The translations under genes and the position numbers were made by a program. Shown here in pieces: positions 1 to 5,428 of a stretch of 5,428 nucleotides of DNA. The first letter of the stretch is position 1. Every line of letters starts with the position of its first letter. Below the pieces are notes generated by a model, which made no database searches, had not been told where the DNA came from, and saw only the letters and a program-made list of their open reading frames with translations. The stretch is from Campylobacteraceae bacterium (lineage in GTDB: Bacteria > Campylobacterota > Campylobacteria > Campylobacterales > Campylobacteraceae), in assembly GCA_031282125.1 (NCBI GenBank), contig JAITEH010000022.1, forward strand, positions 1 to 5,428, written 5' to 3'.

Positions 1-381
1 CATATTATAGATGAGGTAGTCATAACATTTTTTATATTTTTTGCTTTTAACGACGCCTTGAATGCTATCGACATGAGCAGTTTTGAAGAAGTGTCGGCGT
101 TGACGTATTATTTCACGCCGTACATTGTTTTGATGAAGGTTATCTATCAGGCGTTTTTTGTGTGGATGTACGGTGCTACAATCGGCAAAATAGCCATGAA
201 AATACGCATTATCTCTACTATCGACGGACAAAAACCGACCATGCTTTCATCATTTGTAAGGTCAAATATACGGATAATCAGCGAAGCCGTTTTTTTTGTA
301 GGCTTCTTGTGGGCGTTGAAAAATTTCAAAAAACAGACTTGGGAAGATATCGCGGCAGGAACGCTGGTGATAAATGCATAA
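1..381 (+). CDS. RDD-family integral membrane protein, 3' part (5' end outside window)
   Basis: The frame is open from the first base, so the gene starts before the window and 126 residues are visible. A TTG at 58 is the first possible start inside the window, but the codons before it encode a hydrophobic helix preceded by Ile-Asp, which fits the first RDD helix; I therefore read the gene as truncated by the edge. Three hydrophobic segments are visible, at about residues 5-20, 36-58 and 94-109. Family signatures are the G58-A-T-I-G-K63 turn after the second helix, the dG-like 'DGQKP' loop, a conserved Arg-rich stretch ('FVRSNIR'), and the closing W-E-D-I-A-A-G-T-L-V segment near residues 114-123, matching the usual 'HDxxaGTxVv' ending. 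RDD proteins sit in the inner membrane. Most have no known biochemical role, and some have been proposed as ion exchangers. It overlaps lptD by 8 bases, so both are probably made from one transcript. Function here is unknown. Confidence 0.85.
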   Translation, partial: HIIDEVVITFFIFFAFNDALNAIDMSSFEEVSALTYYFTPYIVLMKVIYQAFFVWMYGATIGKIAMKIRIISTIDGQKPTMLSSFVRSNIRIISEAVFFVGFLWALKNFKKQTWEDIAAGTLVINA

Positions 382-424
382 AATTTGCTTTTTTCTGTCT
401 GCGTTAGCGTTTTTTTTAATGGCT
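374..424 (+). other. Signal peptide of LptD (residues 1-17)
   Basis: The segment has a short basic start (His2, Lys3), a hydrophobic core of Phe, Leu and Ala from residue 4 to 16, and Leu-Met-Ala before a charged, polar mature start (Glu18-Val-Gln). This fits a Sec signal cleaved by signal peptidase I after Ala17. The Cys at residue 5 is within the n/h region. It is not a lipobox, because no Cys lies at the cleavage site. Confidence 0.75.
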
Positions 425-2437
425 GAAGTCCAAAATGTGGAATTTTTAGCCCAAAGAATGGTAGAAGAGAACGGCACTGTCTTTGCCAACGGCAGCATTG
501 TCGTTCACTCAGAGCGTTATCTTATAACTGCCGATAGAGCCGAATACAACACGCAGACAAAAGATTTTGAGCTTTTCGGCAATGTGAATCTTTTCCGCGA
601 TAACGATGAAGTGGCAAGAAGTGAGCATCTGCTTATAAATTTAGAAGAAGACAGCGGCAATTTTTCAAATCTGTTTCTTTTTAACCAAGCAAGCAAACTT
701 TGGGTAGAGTGCGGCAATGTGTCGGCGACAAGCGAAATGTATCTTGCGAAAAAGGCTGTCGTTTCGAGTTGCAACGTGGAAGATCCTGATTGGAAAATCA
801 CTTTTACAAGCGGTAAGCTTAATAAAGAGAGCAGTTTTTTGCATCTGTATAATGCGCTTTTTTACGCGGGAGATTTACCTGTGTTTTATATGCCTTATTT
901 TGCATTTCCGACTGACGATACGAGGCGTACGGGATTTTTGCGTCCTGAGGTAGGTTACGAAAAAAACGAAGGATTTTCTTACAAACAGCCTGTTTATTTT
1001 GCGCCGTATGACGAGTGGGATTTGGAGATAGACCCGCAGATAAGATTTGAAAGAGGGCATGGATTTTACGGCGCGTTTCGTTTCGCGGATTCGCCGTACT
1101 CAAATGGACGGATTAGCGCGGGTATTTTTAAAGAGAAAGACGCTTACGCCACATTGGAAGATTTGAGGAACCGCAAACACTATGGATACGGTCTGTCTTA
1201 CGATAGAAGCAGATTAATATCTCAGCTTTTTGGAAACGGTACGGATGACGGTTTGAGGTTAGATCTAAACTACTTAAATGATATAGATTATCTGAATTTG
1301 CAGGAGAGCGGGTCTAATAACTTCGACAGGCTTGTAACTTCGAGACTGAACTATTTTTTGCGCGACGAGAGTAATTATATAGGCGTATATGCGAAATATT
1401 TTATAGATACAGACCAGAGCAGTAATGACCATACGCTTCAAGAGATGCCTACATTTCAGTATCATAAATTTTCAGATTCATTTTTGGTGAACAACTTACA
1501 GTATTCTATTGATACGCAATACCATAATTATTACAGAAAAACAGGTCTTAAAGCCCAGCAGTTTGAGCTTCAATTGCCCGCGACGCTGTATTGGCAGACG
1601 TTTGACGATGCTTTGCATCTTAGTATCTCTGAAAATATCTATATGATGCGCGTAAATTATAGCGATATGTCAAACAACTATGATTACGGTCAATATTTCA
1701 GAAATTACCATACTTTGTCCGCTTATACGGATTTGGCAAAAGCGTACGAAGGCTTTTTTCATAAAATCTTTTTTGGCACGGAGTACATAATACCAAGTTT
1801 TGAAAAACAAAAAGGGTATTTGGATAGAGATGAATTTGTGCCGATTAATACCGAAGAGAAGCAGATAGCGTTTAAATTTAAGCAGTATTTTTACAATAGT
1901 GTCGGCGAAAGAGTGCTTGTGCATACGATGAGACAGCCGTATTATTTTAAAGATGACGATTATAGATATGCTTCATTTGAAAACAGGATAGATTTGGATA
2001 TTACTCCATCTTTCTCATTTTCAAACGAATTGCAGTATTCGCATCAAAACGGCGAAATTGTAAAATCGCTCAGTTATCTCTCTTACAGGAACGATATCGG
2101 CAAATTTTATCTTTCGCACACCTATAATCAAAATGAAGACAATAACTATGCAACGTTAAGCGCCGAGAGTAAAATTTTCAAAAACAGCTCTATTTTTGGA
2201 GAAATTCAGTATGATATTGACGGAAGTTTTACAAAAGCGTGGAATGTTGGTTTGGCGCAGAGTAAAAACTGCTGGGATTATAAGATTGTGTATAAAGAGG
2301 ACATAGCGCCGAAGCTTACCAGTTCGGGCAAAGCGAGTTCGGTTGACAAAAGAGGGATTTACCTGCTTTTCAACCTCTATCCTTTGGGCGGCGTGAAGTA
2401 TGAGTACTCTTTGGCGGAAAATTCAAAAGATTTATAA
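374..2437 (+). CDS. lptD: LPS-assembly outer-membrane protein LptD (OstA/Imp)
   Basis: LptD is the outer-membrane barrel that, with lipoprotein LptE, inserts lipopolysaccharide into the outer leaflet at the end of the Lpt bridge. The 687-residue product is shorter than the 784-residue E. coli protein. Residues 1-17 look like a signal peptide (Lys3, hydrophobic core, likely cleavage after Ala17). Residues about 20-150 form the LptA-like jellyroll, with repeats of the 'GxVxV...Y.ITAD.AEY...FELFGNVNL' type. The barrel follows from about 160. The family hallmark is at 170-189: a Pro-Tyr-Phe stretch, then D-D-T-R-R-T-G-F-L. Mature cysteines are only C113, C133 and C633. The start is secure: TGA and TAA in this frame directly precede the ATG, and the next Met (residue 16) would lose the signal peptide. 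No good Shine-Dalgarno is present (AGGA is 13 bases away), so translation probably depends on coupling to the overlapping RDD gene. No lptE is visible. Confidence 0.97.
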   Translation: MHKICFFLSALAFFLMAEVQNVEFLAQRMVEENGTVFANGSIVVHSERYLITADRAEYNTQTKDFELFGNVNLFRDNDEVARSEHLLINLEEDSGNFSNLFLFNQASKLWVECGNVSATSEMYLAKKAVVSSCNVEDPDWKITFTSGKLNKESSFLHLYNALFYAGDLPVFYMPYFAFPTDDTRRTGFLRPEVGYEKNEGFSYKQPVYFAPYDEWDLEIDPQIRFERGHGFYGAFRFADSPYSNGRISAGIFKEKDAYATLEDLRNRKHYGYGLSYDRSRLISQLFGNGTDDGLRLDLNYLNDIDYLNLQESGSNNFDRLVTSRLNYFLRDESNYIGVYAKYFIDTDQSSNDHTLQEMPTFQYHKFSDSFLVNNLQYSIDTQYHNYYRKTGLKAQQFELQLPATLYWQTFDDALHLSISENIYMMRVNYSDMSNNYDYGQYFRNYHTLSAYTDLAKAYEGFFHKIFFGTEYIIPSFEKQKGYLDRDEFVPINTEEKQIAFKFKQYFYNSVGERVLVHTMRQPYYFKDDDYRYASFENRIDLDITPSFSFSNELQYSHQNGEIVKSLSYLSYRNDIGKFYLSHTYNQNEDNNYATLSAESKIFKNSSIFGEIQYDIDGSFTKAWNVGLAQSKNCWDYKIVYKEDIAPKLTSSGKASSVDKRGIYLLFNLYPLGGVKYEYSLAENSKDL

Positions 2438-2446
2438 GCGGGGACA

Positions 2447-3139
2447 ATGAGCGAAGGATATATGTTTACATCTTACGAAGAAGCGGCGGCAAAGCTTTTG
2501 GAGGTATTGCCCGCGCATCAGATGGAAGATGAAGATTGGATACTGATGGCGTTATCGCTCACAGCCGTTCCGATAGTAAATTTTATATCAAACAATGCAA
2601 ACCTCTCTTTTGATATTATGTTCAGCGAACCGATTTTTGCGCCGAACAATCCAGAATGTATCATAGGCGTAGTAAGCGAAACCGAAGAGATAACGATGCA
2701 GACGGCTTTAATCGACTCTTTTGGCATAAAATTGGATTATGTTTACGGCGAAGCTAAAAGAAAATACGAAGAGAATATCTTAAAAAAAATATACAAATAC
2801 AGAAAAGGATCTGCGCTGGCGGAGTTAAAAGATAGAAATGTTCTACTGCTGGATATAGGCTGTGAAAGCGGCATGAGAGCGCTTGTGTCCATGAAGACGG
2901 CTATTTCCAGAAAGGCTAAATCAGCCTCTTTTGCCGCGCCTATTATCGCGCAAAATACAGCGGCGATACTTGAGAGCGAAGTGGACGGACTTTTTTATCT
3001 GAGCCGCATAGCGAACTTTGTCAATACGGATTTTTATTATAAAACAAAAGAAGAAGAGTTAAATAGCGATGAGATTTTAAAAATTTTAGAATCCAACAAA
3101 CATTACATATCGTTTCAAAAATCACAAGGAGATGAATAG
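2447..3139 (+). CDS. Phosphoribosyltransferase-fold protein with degenerate PRPP loop
   Basis: The 230-residue protein resembles the COG1926-type predicted phosphoribosyltransferases along its length. Visible matches are an early 'F.sy.EAA..Ll..L' segment, N67-N-P-E-C-I-I-G74 (family 'NPE.aiGav'), an 'YRKGSALAELKDR' stretch before the core, and a late hydrophobic strand plus 'D.YYKTKEEELNSDEI' tail like the family's '..Y.dF..vsdeEv'. The PRPP-binding loop, normally V-D-D-G-x-A-T-G-A-T, reads L135-D-I-G-C-E-S-G-M-R144. The second Asp is Ile, and the Thr positions are Ser and Arg. Catalysis is therefore doubtful, and a binding or regulatory role is possible. The true substrate is unknown. It begins 9 bases after the lptD stop in the same frame, so 2447 is the earliest possible start. 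Met6 (2462) is an alternative, with GAAGGA only 3 bases upstream; neither start has ideal Shine-Dalgarno spacing. Its stop touches the pnp start, so it should be co-expressed with pnp. Confidence 0.78.
   Translation: MSEGYMFTSYEEAAAKLLEVLPAHQMEDEDWILMALSLTAVPIVNFISNNANLSFDIMFSEPIFAPNNPECIIGVVSETEEITMQTALIDSFGIKLDYVYGEAKRKYEENILKKIYKYRKGSALAELKDRNVLLLDIGCESGMRALVSMKTAISRKAKSASFAAPIIAQNTAAILESEVDGLFYLSRIANFVNTDFYYKTKEEELNSDEILKILESNKHYISFQKSQGDE
3126..3131 (+). promoter_or_regulatory. Shine-Dalgarno sequence for pnp
   Basis: AAGGAG lies 8 bases before the ATG at 3140, inside the last codons of the phosphoribosyltransferase-like gene. This is the best ribosome-binding site within the operon. 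It fixes the pnp start and suggests that pnp can be initiated independently, as well as by coupling from the upstream stop codon. Confidence 0.85.
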
Positions 3140-5305
3140 ATGGAGTATACGATTGAGATTAACAATCAAGAAGAGGTTTATGATGTCGGCAGCGTTGCAA
3201 AACATGCCGCGGGAGCAGCTCTTTTAAGGGTAAAAAATACTGTTGTTTTGGCTACGGTAGCAAGGGATGATACACCTGTGGAAGAGGATTTTTTGCCTTT
3301 GACGGTTAATTATGTGGAGAAAAGTTATGCTTCAGGTAAAATCCCCGGAGGTTATGTAAAAAGAGAGACAAAACCGGGTGATTTTGAGACGCTCACCTCA
3401 AGGATTATAGATAGAAGTTTAAGACCGCTTTTCCCAAAAGGTTACGCGTATCCTACGCAAATAGTCGTTTTTGTATTAAGCTGCGATCCTGAAGTGGATT
3501 TGCAAGTAGCCGCCTTAAATGCCGCTTCGGCAGCTCTGTATCTTTCGGATATTCCTGTCAATAAATGCGTAAGCGGCGTTAGAATCGCAAAAATAAACGG
3601 AGAATTAGTTGTAAATCCTGCAAATTCCGCGCTTAAAAACAGTACGCTTGATTTGTATGTGGCAGGCACAAAAGACGAGCTTTTGATGATAGAGATGAGA
3701 GCTATATCAAGTTTAAAAGATGACGAGCAGTTTACAAATGAGATGAATGAAGAGGAGATGGTAGAGGCTATCAATTTTGCTTCGGAGAAGATTTCCGATG
3801 CTTCGGAACTATACGAGCAGGTTTTTGCGCCTATCAAAAAAGAGGATGCCAAGCTTGAGTACAAAGCCTCTGTTTTAAATGAAGATATTTATCAGCACAT
3901 AAAAGAGAATTACAAATCACATGTCTATAGTGCCCTTACCCAAATGGCAAAATCAGAACGCGCGCTTGAACTTAAAAAAGTGCTTGAACTCATCATGCAA
4001 AGCGACGCGGCAAAAGAGTGGGATAAAAGTGTAGTCAAAAACGCTCTTGAGACTTTCAAGCACAATGTAGTAAGAGAGATGATAGTAAAGGGTAGGACAA
4101 GAGCCGACGGCAGAGGCTTAAAAGAGGTAAGACCGATATCTATAGTCACAAATATACTTCCAAACGCTCACGGCTCATGCCTTTTTAGCAGAGGTCAAAC
4201 GCAAGCTTTGGCTATAGCTACATTAGGCAGCGACCAAGATGCCCAAACATACGATCTTTTGACTGAAAAAGCTCCGAATACGGATAAGTTCATGGTAAAT
4301 TATAACTTTCCGGGATTTTCAGTAGGCGAAGCAAGTCCTTTGAGGTCTCCGGGCCGAAGAGAGCTTGGTCACGGCAATCTTGCCAGAAGAGCGCTTGAGC
4401 CGACGATAATCAAAAACAGCCCATATACCATAAGACTTGTTTCTGAAATATTGGAGTCAAACGGCTCGTCTTCTATGGCAACTGTGTGCGGAGGTTCGCT
4501 TGCCTTAAGAGCCGCAGGAGTAGAGAGCAAGAAACTTGTCGCGGGCGTTGCTATGGGACTTGTTTTTGAAGATGGGGATTATGCGATATTGACCGATATT
4601 ATGGGACTTGAGGATCATGACGGCGATATGGATTTCAAAGTAGCGGGCACAAAAGAGGGCATAACTGCTTTGCAGATGGATATCAAACTCGGAGGCATTG
4701 CCCCTGAAATTTTGAAAGAGGCTTTGTATCAGGCAAAAGAGGGACGAGAGCATATATTGGGCATCATGGAAGAAGCCAACAAAAAGATAGTTGTAAACGA
4801 AGAGATTTTGCCAAAATTTGAACTCTTTAGCGTAGATGCAAGTAAAATGGTGGATATCATCGGTCAAGGCGGAAAAATTATAAAAGAGATTATAGAAAAA
4901 TACTCCGTCTCCATAGACTTGAACCGCGATAACGGCGAAGTAAAACTCTCAGGCATCAACAGAAAACAAGTAGATGCGGCAAAAGAGCATATTTTAGGCA
5001 TCGTTAAAAATGCAGGCGTTGGACGCGGCTTTGATAGACGCGGCGGCGGACACGATAGAGACCACAAAAAAATAGTAGAGTTTGAAAAGGGCGCCGTCAT
5101 CGAAGGCACTGTCAAAAGAGTGGCTGATTTTGGCGCATTTATAGGACTTCCGGGAGATATCGACGGGCTTTTGCATATATCAAAATTAGCCGAGGGCAGA
5201 GTAGATAAAGTAACGGACATCATAAATGTAGGCGACAAAGTCAAAGTCAAAGTGTTGTTTCAAAAAGGACCGAAAATAGAGTTGGCTTTGGAGAGCAAAG
5301 AGTAG
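3140..5305 (+). CDS. pnp: Polynucleotide phosphorylase (polyribonucleotide nucleotidyltransferase)
   Basis: PNPase degrades RNA 3'-to-5' with inorganic phosphate, releasing nucleoside diphosphates, and can run in reverse to add tails. It works in the cytoplasm as a ring-shaped trimer. The 721-residue product has the full domain order: first RNase PH domain (about 10-215, with the RNA-contact loop G70-G-Y-V-K-R75 in place of E. coli FFRR), the helical domain (about 235-310), the second RNase PH domain from R321-A-D-G-R onward, KH (about 563-622, GxxG loop at G575-Q-G-G578) and S1 (about 651-721). The active site appears intact: S443-S445 for phosphate, and D492, D498 and K500 matching E. coli D486, D492 and K494. 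An Arg/Gly/His/Asp-rich stretch, residues 626-644, lies between KH and S1. The protein ends right after S1. The start is secure from the Shine-Dalgarno and the homologous N-terminus. It has no 5' leader of its own between genes. Confidence 0.99.
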   Translation: MEYTIEINNQEEVYDVGSVAKHAAGAALLRVKNTVVLATVARDDTPVEEDFLPLTVNYVEKSYASGKIPGGYVKRETKPGDFETLTSRIIDRSLRPLFPKGYAYPTQIVVFVLSCDPEVDLQVAALNAASAALYLSDIPVNKCVSGVRIAKINGELVVNPANSALKNSTLDLYVAGTKDELLMIEMRAISSLKDDEQFTNEMNEEEMVEAINFASEKISDASELYEQVFAPIKKEDAKLEYKASVLNEDIYQHIKENYKSHVYSALTQMAKSERALELKKVLELIMQSDAAKEWDKSVVKNALETFKHNVVREMIVKGRTRADGRGLKEVRPISIVTNILPNAHGSCLFSRGQTQALAIATLGSDQDAQTYDLLTEKAPNTDKFMVNYNFPGFSVGEASPLRSPGRRELGHGNLARRALEPTIIKNSPYTIRLVSEILESNGSSSMATVCGGSLALRAAGVESKKLVAGVAMGLVFEDGDYAILTDIMGLEDHDGDMDFKVAGTKEGITALQMDIKLGGIAPEILKEALYQAKEGREHILGIMEEANKKIVVNEEILPKFELFSVDASKMVDIIGQGGKIIKEIIEKYSVSIDLNRDNGEVKLSGINRKQVDAAKEHILGIVKNAGVGRGFDRRGGGHDRDHKKIVEFEKGAVIEGTVKRVADFGAFIGLPGDIDGLLHISKLAEGRVDKVTDIINVGDKVKVKVLFQKGPKIELALESKE

Positions 5306-5322
5306 TTTGATTAAAGCAAATT

Positions 5323-5339
5323 TAACCTCCATGAGGTTA
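5323..5339. repeat. Perfect inverted repeat, 7-bp arms, 3-base centre
   Basis: The arms TAACCTC and GAGGTTA are exact reverse complements separated by CAT. In RNA they would form a 7-bp stem with a three-base loop. The right arm is followed by TAATCACACC, not a T run, so this is not a normal intrinsic terminator on the + strand; the other strand also lacks a T run after the stem. Its contact with the -10 box at 5338 makes a protein-binding operator possible. Its existence is seen directly; its function is inferred. Confidence 0.8.
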
Positions 5340-5343
5340 TAAT
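5338..5343 (+). promoter_or_regulatory. Candidate sigma-70 -10 box (TATAAT)
   Basis: This is an exact consensus TATAAT, 73 bases before the ATG at 5416. No -35 hexamer is found at 16-18 bases upstream; TTGATT at 5307 is too far (25 bases) and TTTAAC at 5321 too near (11 bases). A weak or absent -35 is usual for housekeeping promoters in Campylobacterota. Transcription would start at about 5350. A chance match is possible in A+T-rich DNA, but the intergenic location and spacing support it. Confidence 0.5.
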
Positions 5344-5349
5344 CACACC

Positions 5350-5395
5350 TTGCAAAGTGATAAGTAGGGATACGCAAGCCGAACGGACTTTGTAA
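5350..5395 (+). promoter_or_regulatory. Candidate 5' leader hairpin of the downstream gene
   Basis: Bases 5350-5358 (TTGCAAAGT) can pair with 5387-5395 (ACTTTGTAA) in nine pairs including one G-U, enclosing a 28-base loop. The stem begins about where a transcript from the TATAAT box would start, and a six-T run (5399-5404) follows three bases after it, just before the ribosome-binding site. It may protect the 5' end of the mRNA, act as an attenuator, or be chance pairing. I could not match it to a known riboswitch. Confidence 0.4.
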
Positions 5396-5404
5396 AGATT
5401 TTTT

Positions 5405-5409
5405 AGGAG
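5405..5409 (+). promoter_or_regulatory. Shine-Dalgarno sequence for the gene starting at 5416
   Basis: AGGAG lies six bases before the ATG at 5416 and directly after a T run that should stay unpaired. This is a strong, well-placed ribosome-binding site and the main reason to call a gene at the right edge. Confidence 0.8.
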
Positions 5410-5415
5410 AATTTC

Positions 5416-5428
5416 ATGAAAAAGATTC
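5416..5428 (+). CDS. Start of a downstream gene, four codons visible (MKKI)
   Basis: An ATG with an ideal upstream AGGAG opens a frame that reads Met-Lys-Lys-Ile before the window ends. The basic start would suit a signal peptide or a small membrane protein. In some Campylobacterota I recall an ATP synthase subunit c gene, whose product starts with a similar MKK, near pnp. That is only a memory-based guess and cannot be tested from four codons. Confidence 0.65.

Larger units (their letters stand above)
5306..5415. other. Intergenic region between pnp and the next gene
   Basis: This 110-base stretch has no credible coding capacity. Reading left to right it holds a short A+T-rich lead-in, a perfect inverted repeat (5323-5339), a TATAAT box (5338-5343), a second imperfect hairpin (5350-5395), six T (5399-5404) and a Shine-Dalgarno sequence (from 5405). 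It appears to be a promoter and a leader for the downstream gene. No standard terminator for pnp was found in it, so some read-through from pnp is likely. Confidence 0.7.

Noticed and set aside
58..60. TTG as the true start of the RDD gene
   Set aside because: The frame is open to the window edge and the upstream codons encode a fitting hydrophobic RDD helix with the Ile-Asp signature.
3442..3864. 140-residue open frame on the - strand inside pnp
   Set aside because: It lies opposite the conserved first part of PNPase, is rich in Ser, and has no recognisable domain or ribosome-binding site. It is an antisense shadow.
4505..5250. Two long - strand open frames (120 and 128 residues) inside pnp
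   Set aside because: Both are opposite strongly conserved PNPase, KH and S1 sequence and show no family motif of their own.
5331..5342. ATG-AGG-TTA-TAA mini-frame in the inverted repeat
   Set aside because: Three codons with no ribosome-binding site; its ATG sits in the hairpin loop and is explained by the dyad.
5323..5345. Intrinsic terminator for pnp
   Set aside because: The stem is perfect but short, and is followed by TAATCACA rather than a T run on either strand.
5364..5392. Loop text resembling the GGGACGCAAAGCC core of the c-di-GMP-I riboswitch
   Set aside because: The match is partial, the leader is too short for that riboswitch, and its paired arms and second helix are missing.
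5357..5395. Possible leader peptide, GTG start then 11 more codons to TAA
   Set aside because: No Shine-Dalgarno sequence before it, no run of one amino acid as in attenuator peptides, and a frame this short is expected by chance.
5327..5409. CTCC at 5327-5330 pairing with GGAG at 5406-5409 to hide the ribosome-binding site
   Set aside because: Only four pairs, and the CTCC would not be in a transcript starting near 5350.

Overview
This window looks like ordinary core chromosome of a Gram-negative bacterium, most likely a member of the Campylobacterota (a Sulfurimonas-like organism is my best guess). The reasons are an LptD outer-membrane protein that is shorter than the enterobacterial one, A+T-leaning sequence with tightly packed genes, a clean TATAAT -10 box with no recognisable -35, and a gene order (RDD membrane protein, lptD, phosphoribosyltransferase-like, pnp) that I associate from memory with that phylum. 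The taxon is an inference; no rRNA or other strict marker is present.

Layout, all on the + strand. Positions 1-381 hold the 3' part of an RDD-family membrane protein gene, cut by the left edge. It overlaps by 8 bases the complete lptD gene (374-2437), which encodes the LPS-transport outer-membrane barrel. Nine bases later comes a 230-residue phosphoribosyltransferase-fold protein (2447-3139) whose PRPP-binding loop is degenerate. Its TAG stop abuts the ATG of a complete pnp gene (3140-5305, polynucleotide phosphorylase). The four genes read as one transcription unit, with overlaps or gaps of -8, +9 and 0 bases. No terminator or promoter of normal form lies between them.

Positions 5306-5415 are the only real intergenic region. 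It contains a perfect 7-bp inverted repeat, a TATAAT box touching its right arm, a second hairpin that would start about where a transcript from that box would start, a run of six T, and a strong Shine-Dalgarno sequence. The next gene starts at 5416, and only its first four codons (MKKI) are visible.

Functionally the cluster joins envelope building (LptD and a small membrane protein) to RNA decay (PNPase), with a probable non-catalytic or altered phosphoribosyltransferase between them. I see no mobile element, CRISPR array, tRNA, rRNA or obviously foreign gene. I do not find a new multi-gene system. The points most worth a second look are the degenerate phosphoribosyltransferase, an Arg/Gly-rich linker in PNPase, the reduced cysteine set of LptD, and the structured promoter and leader after pnp.
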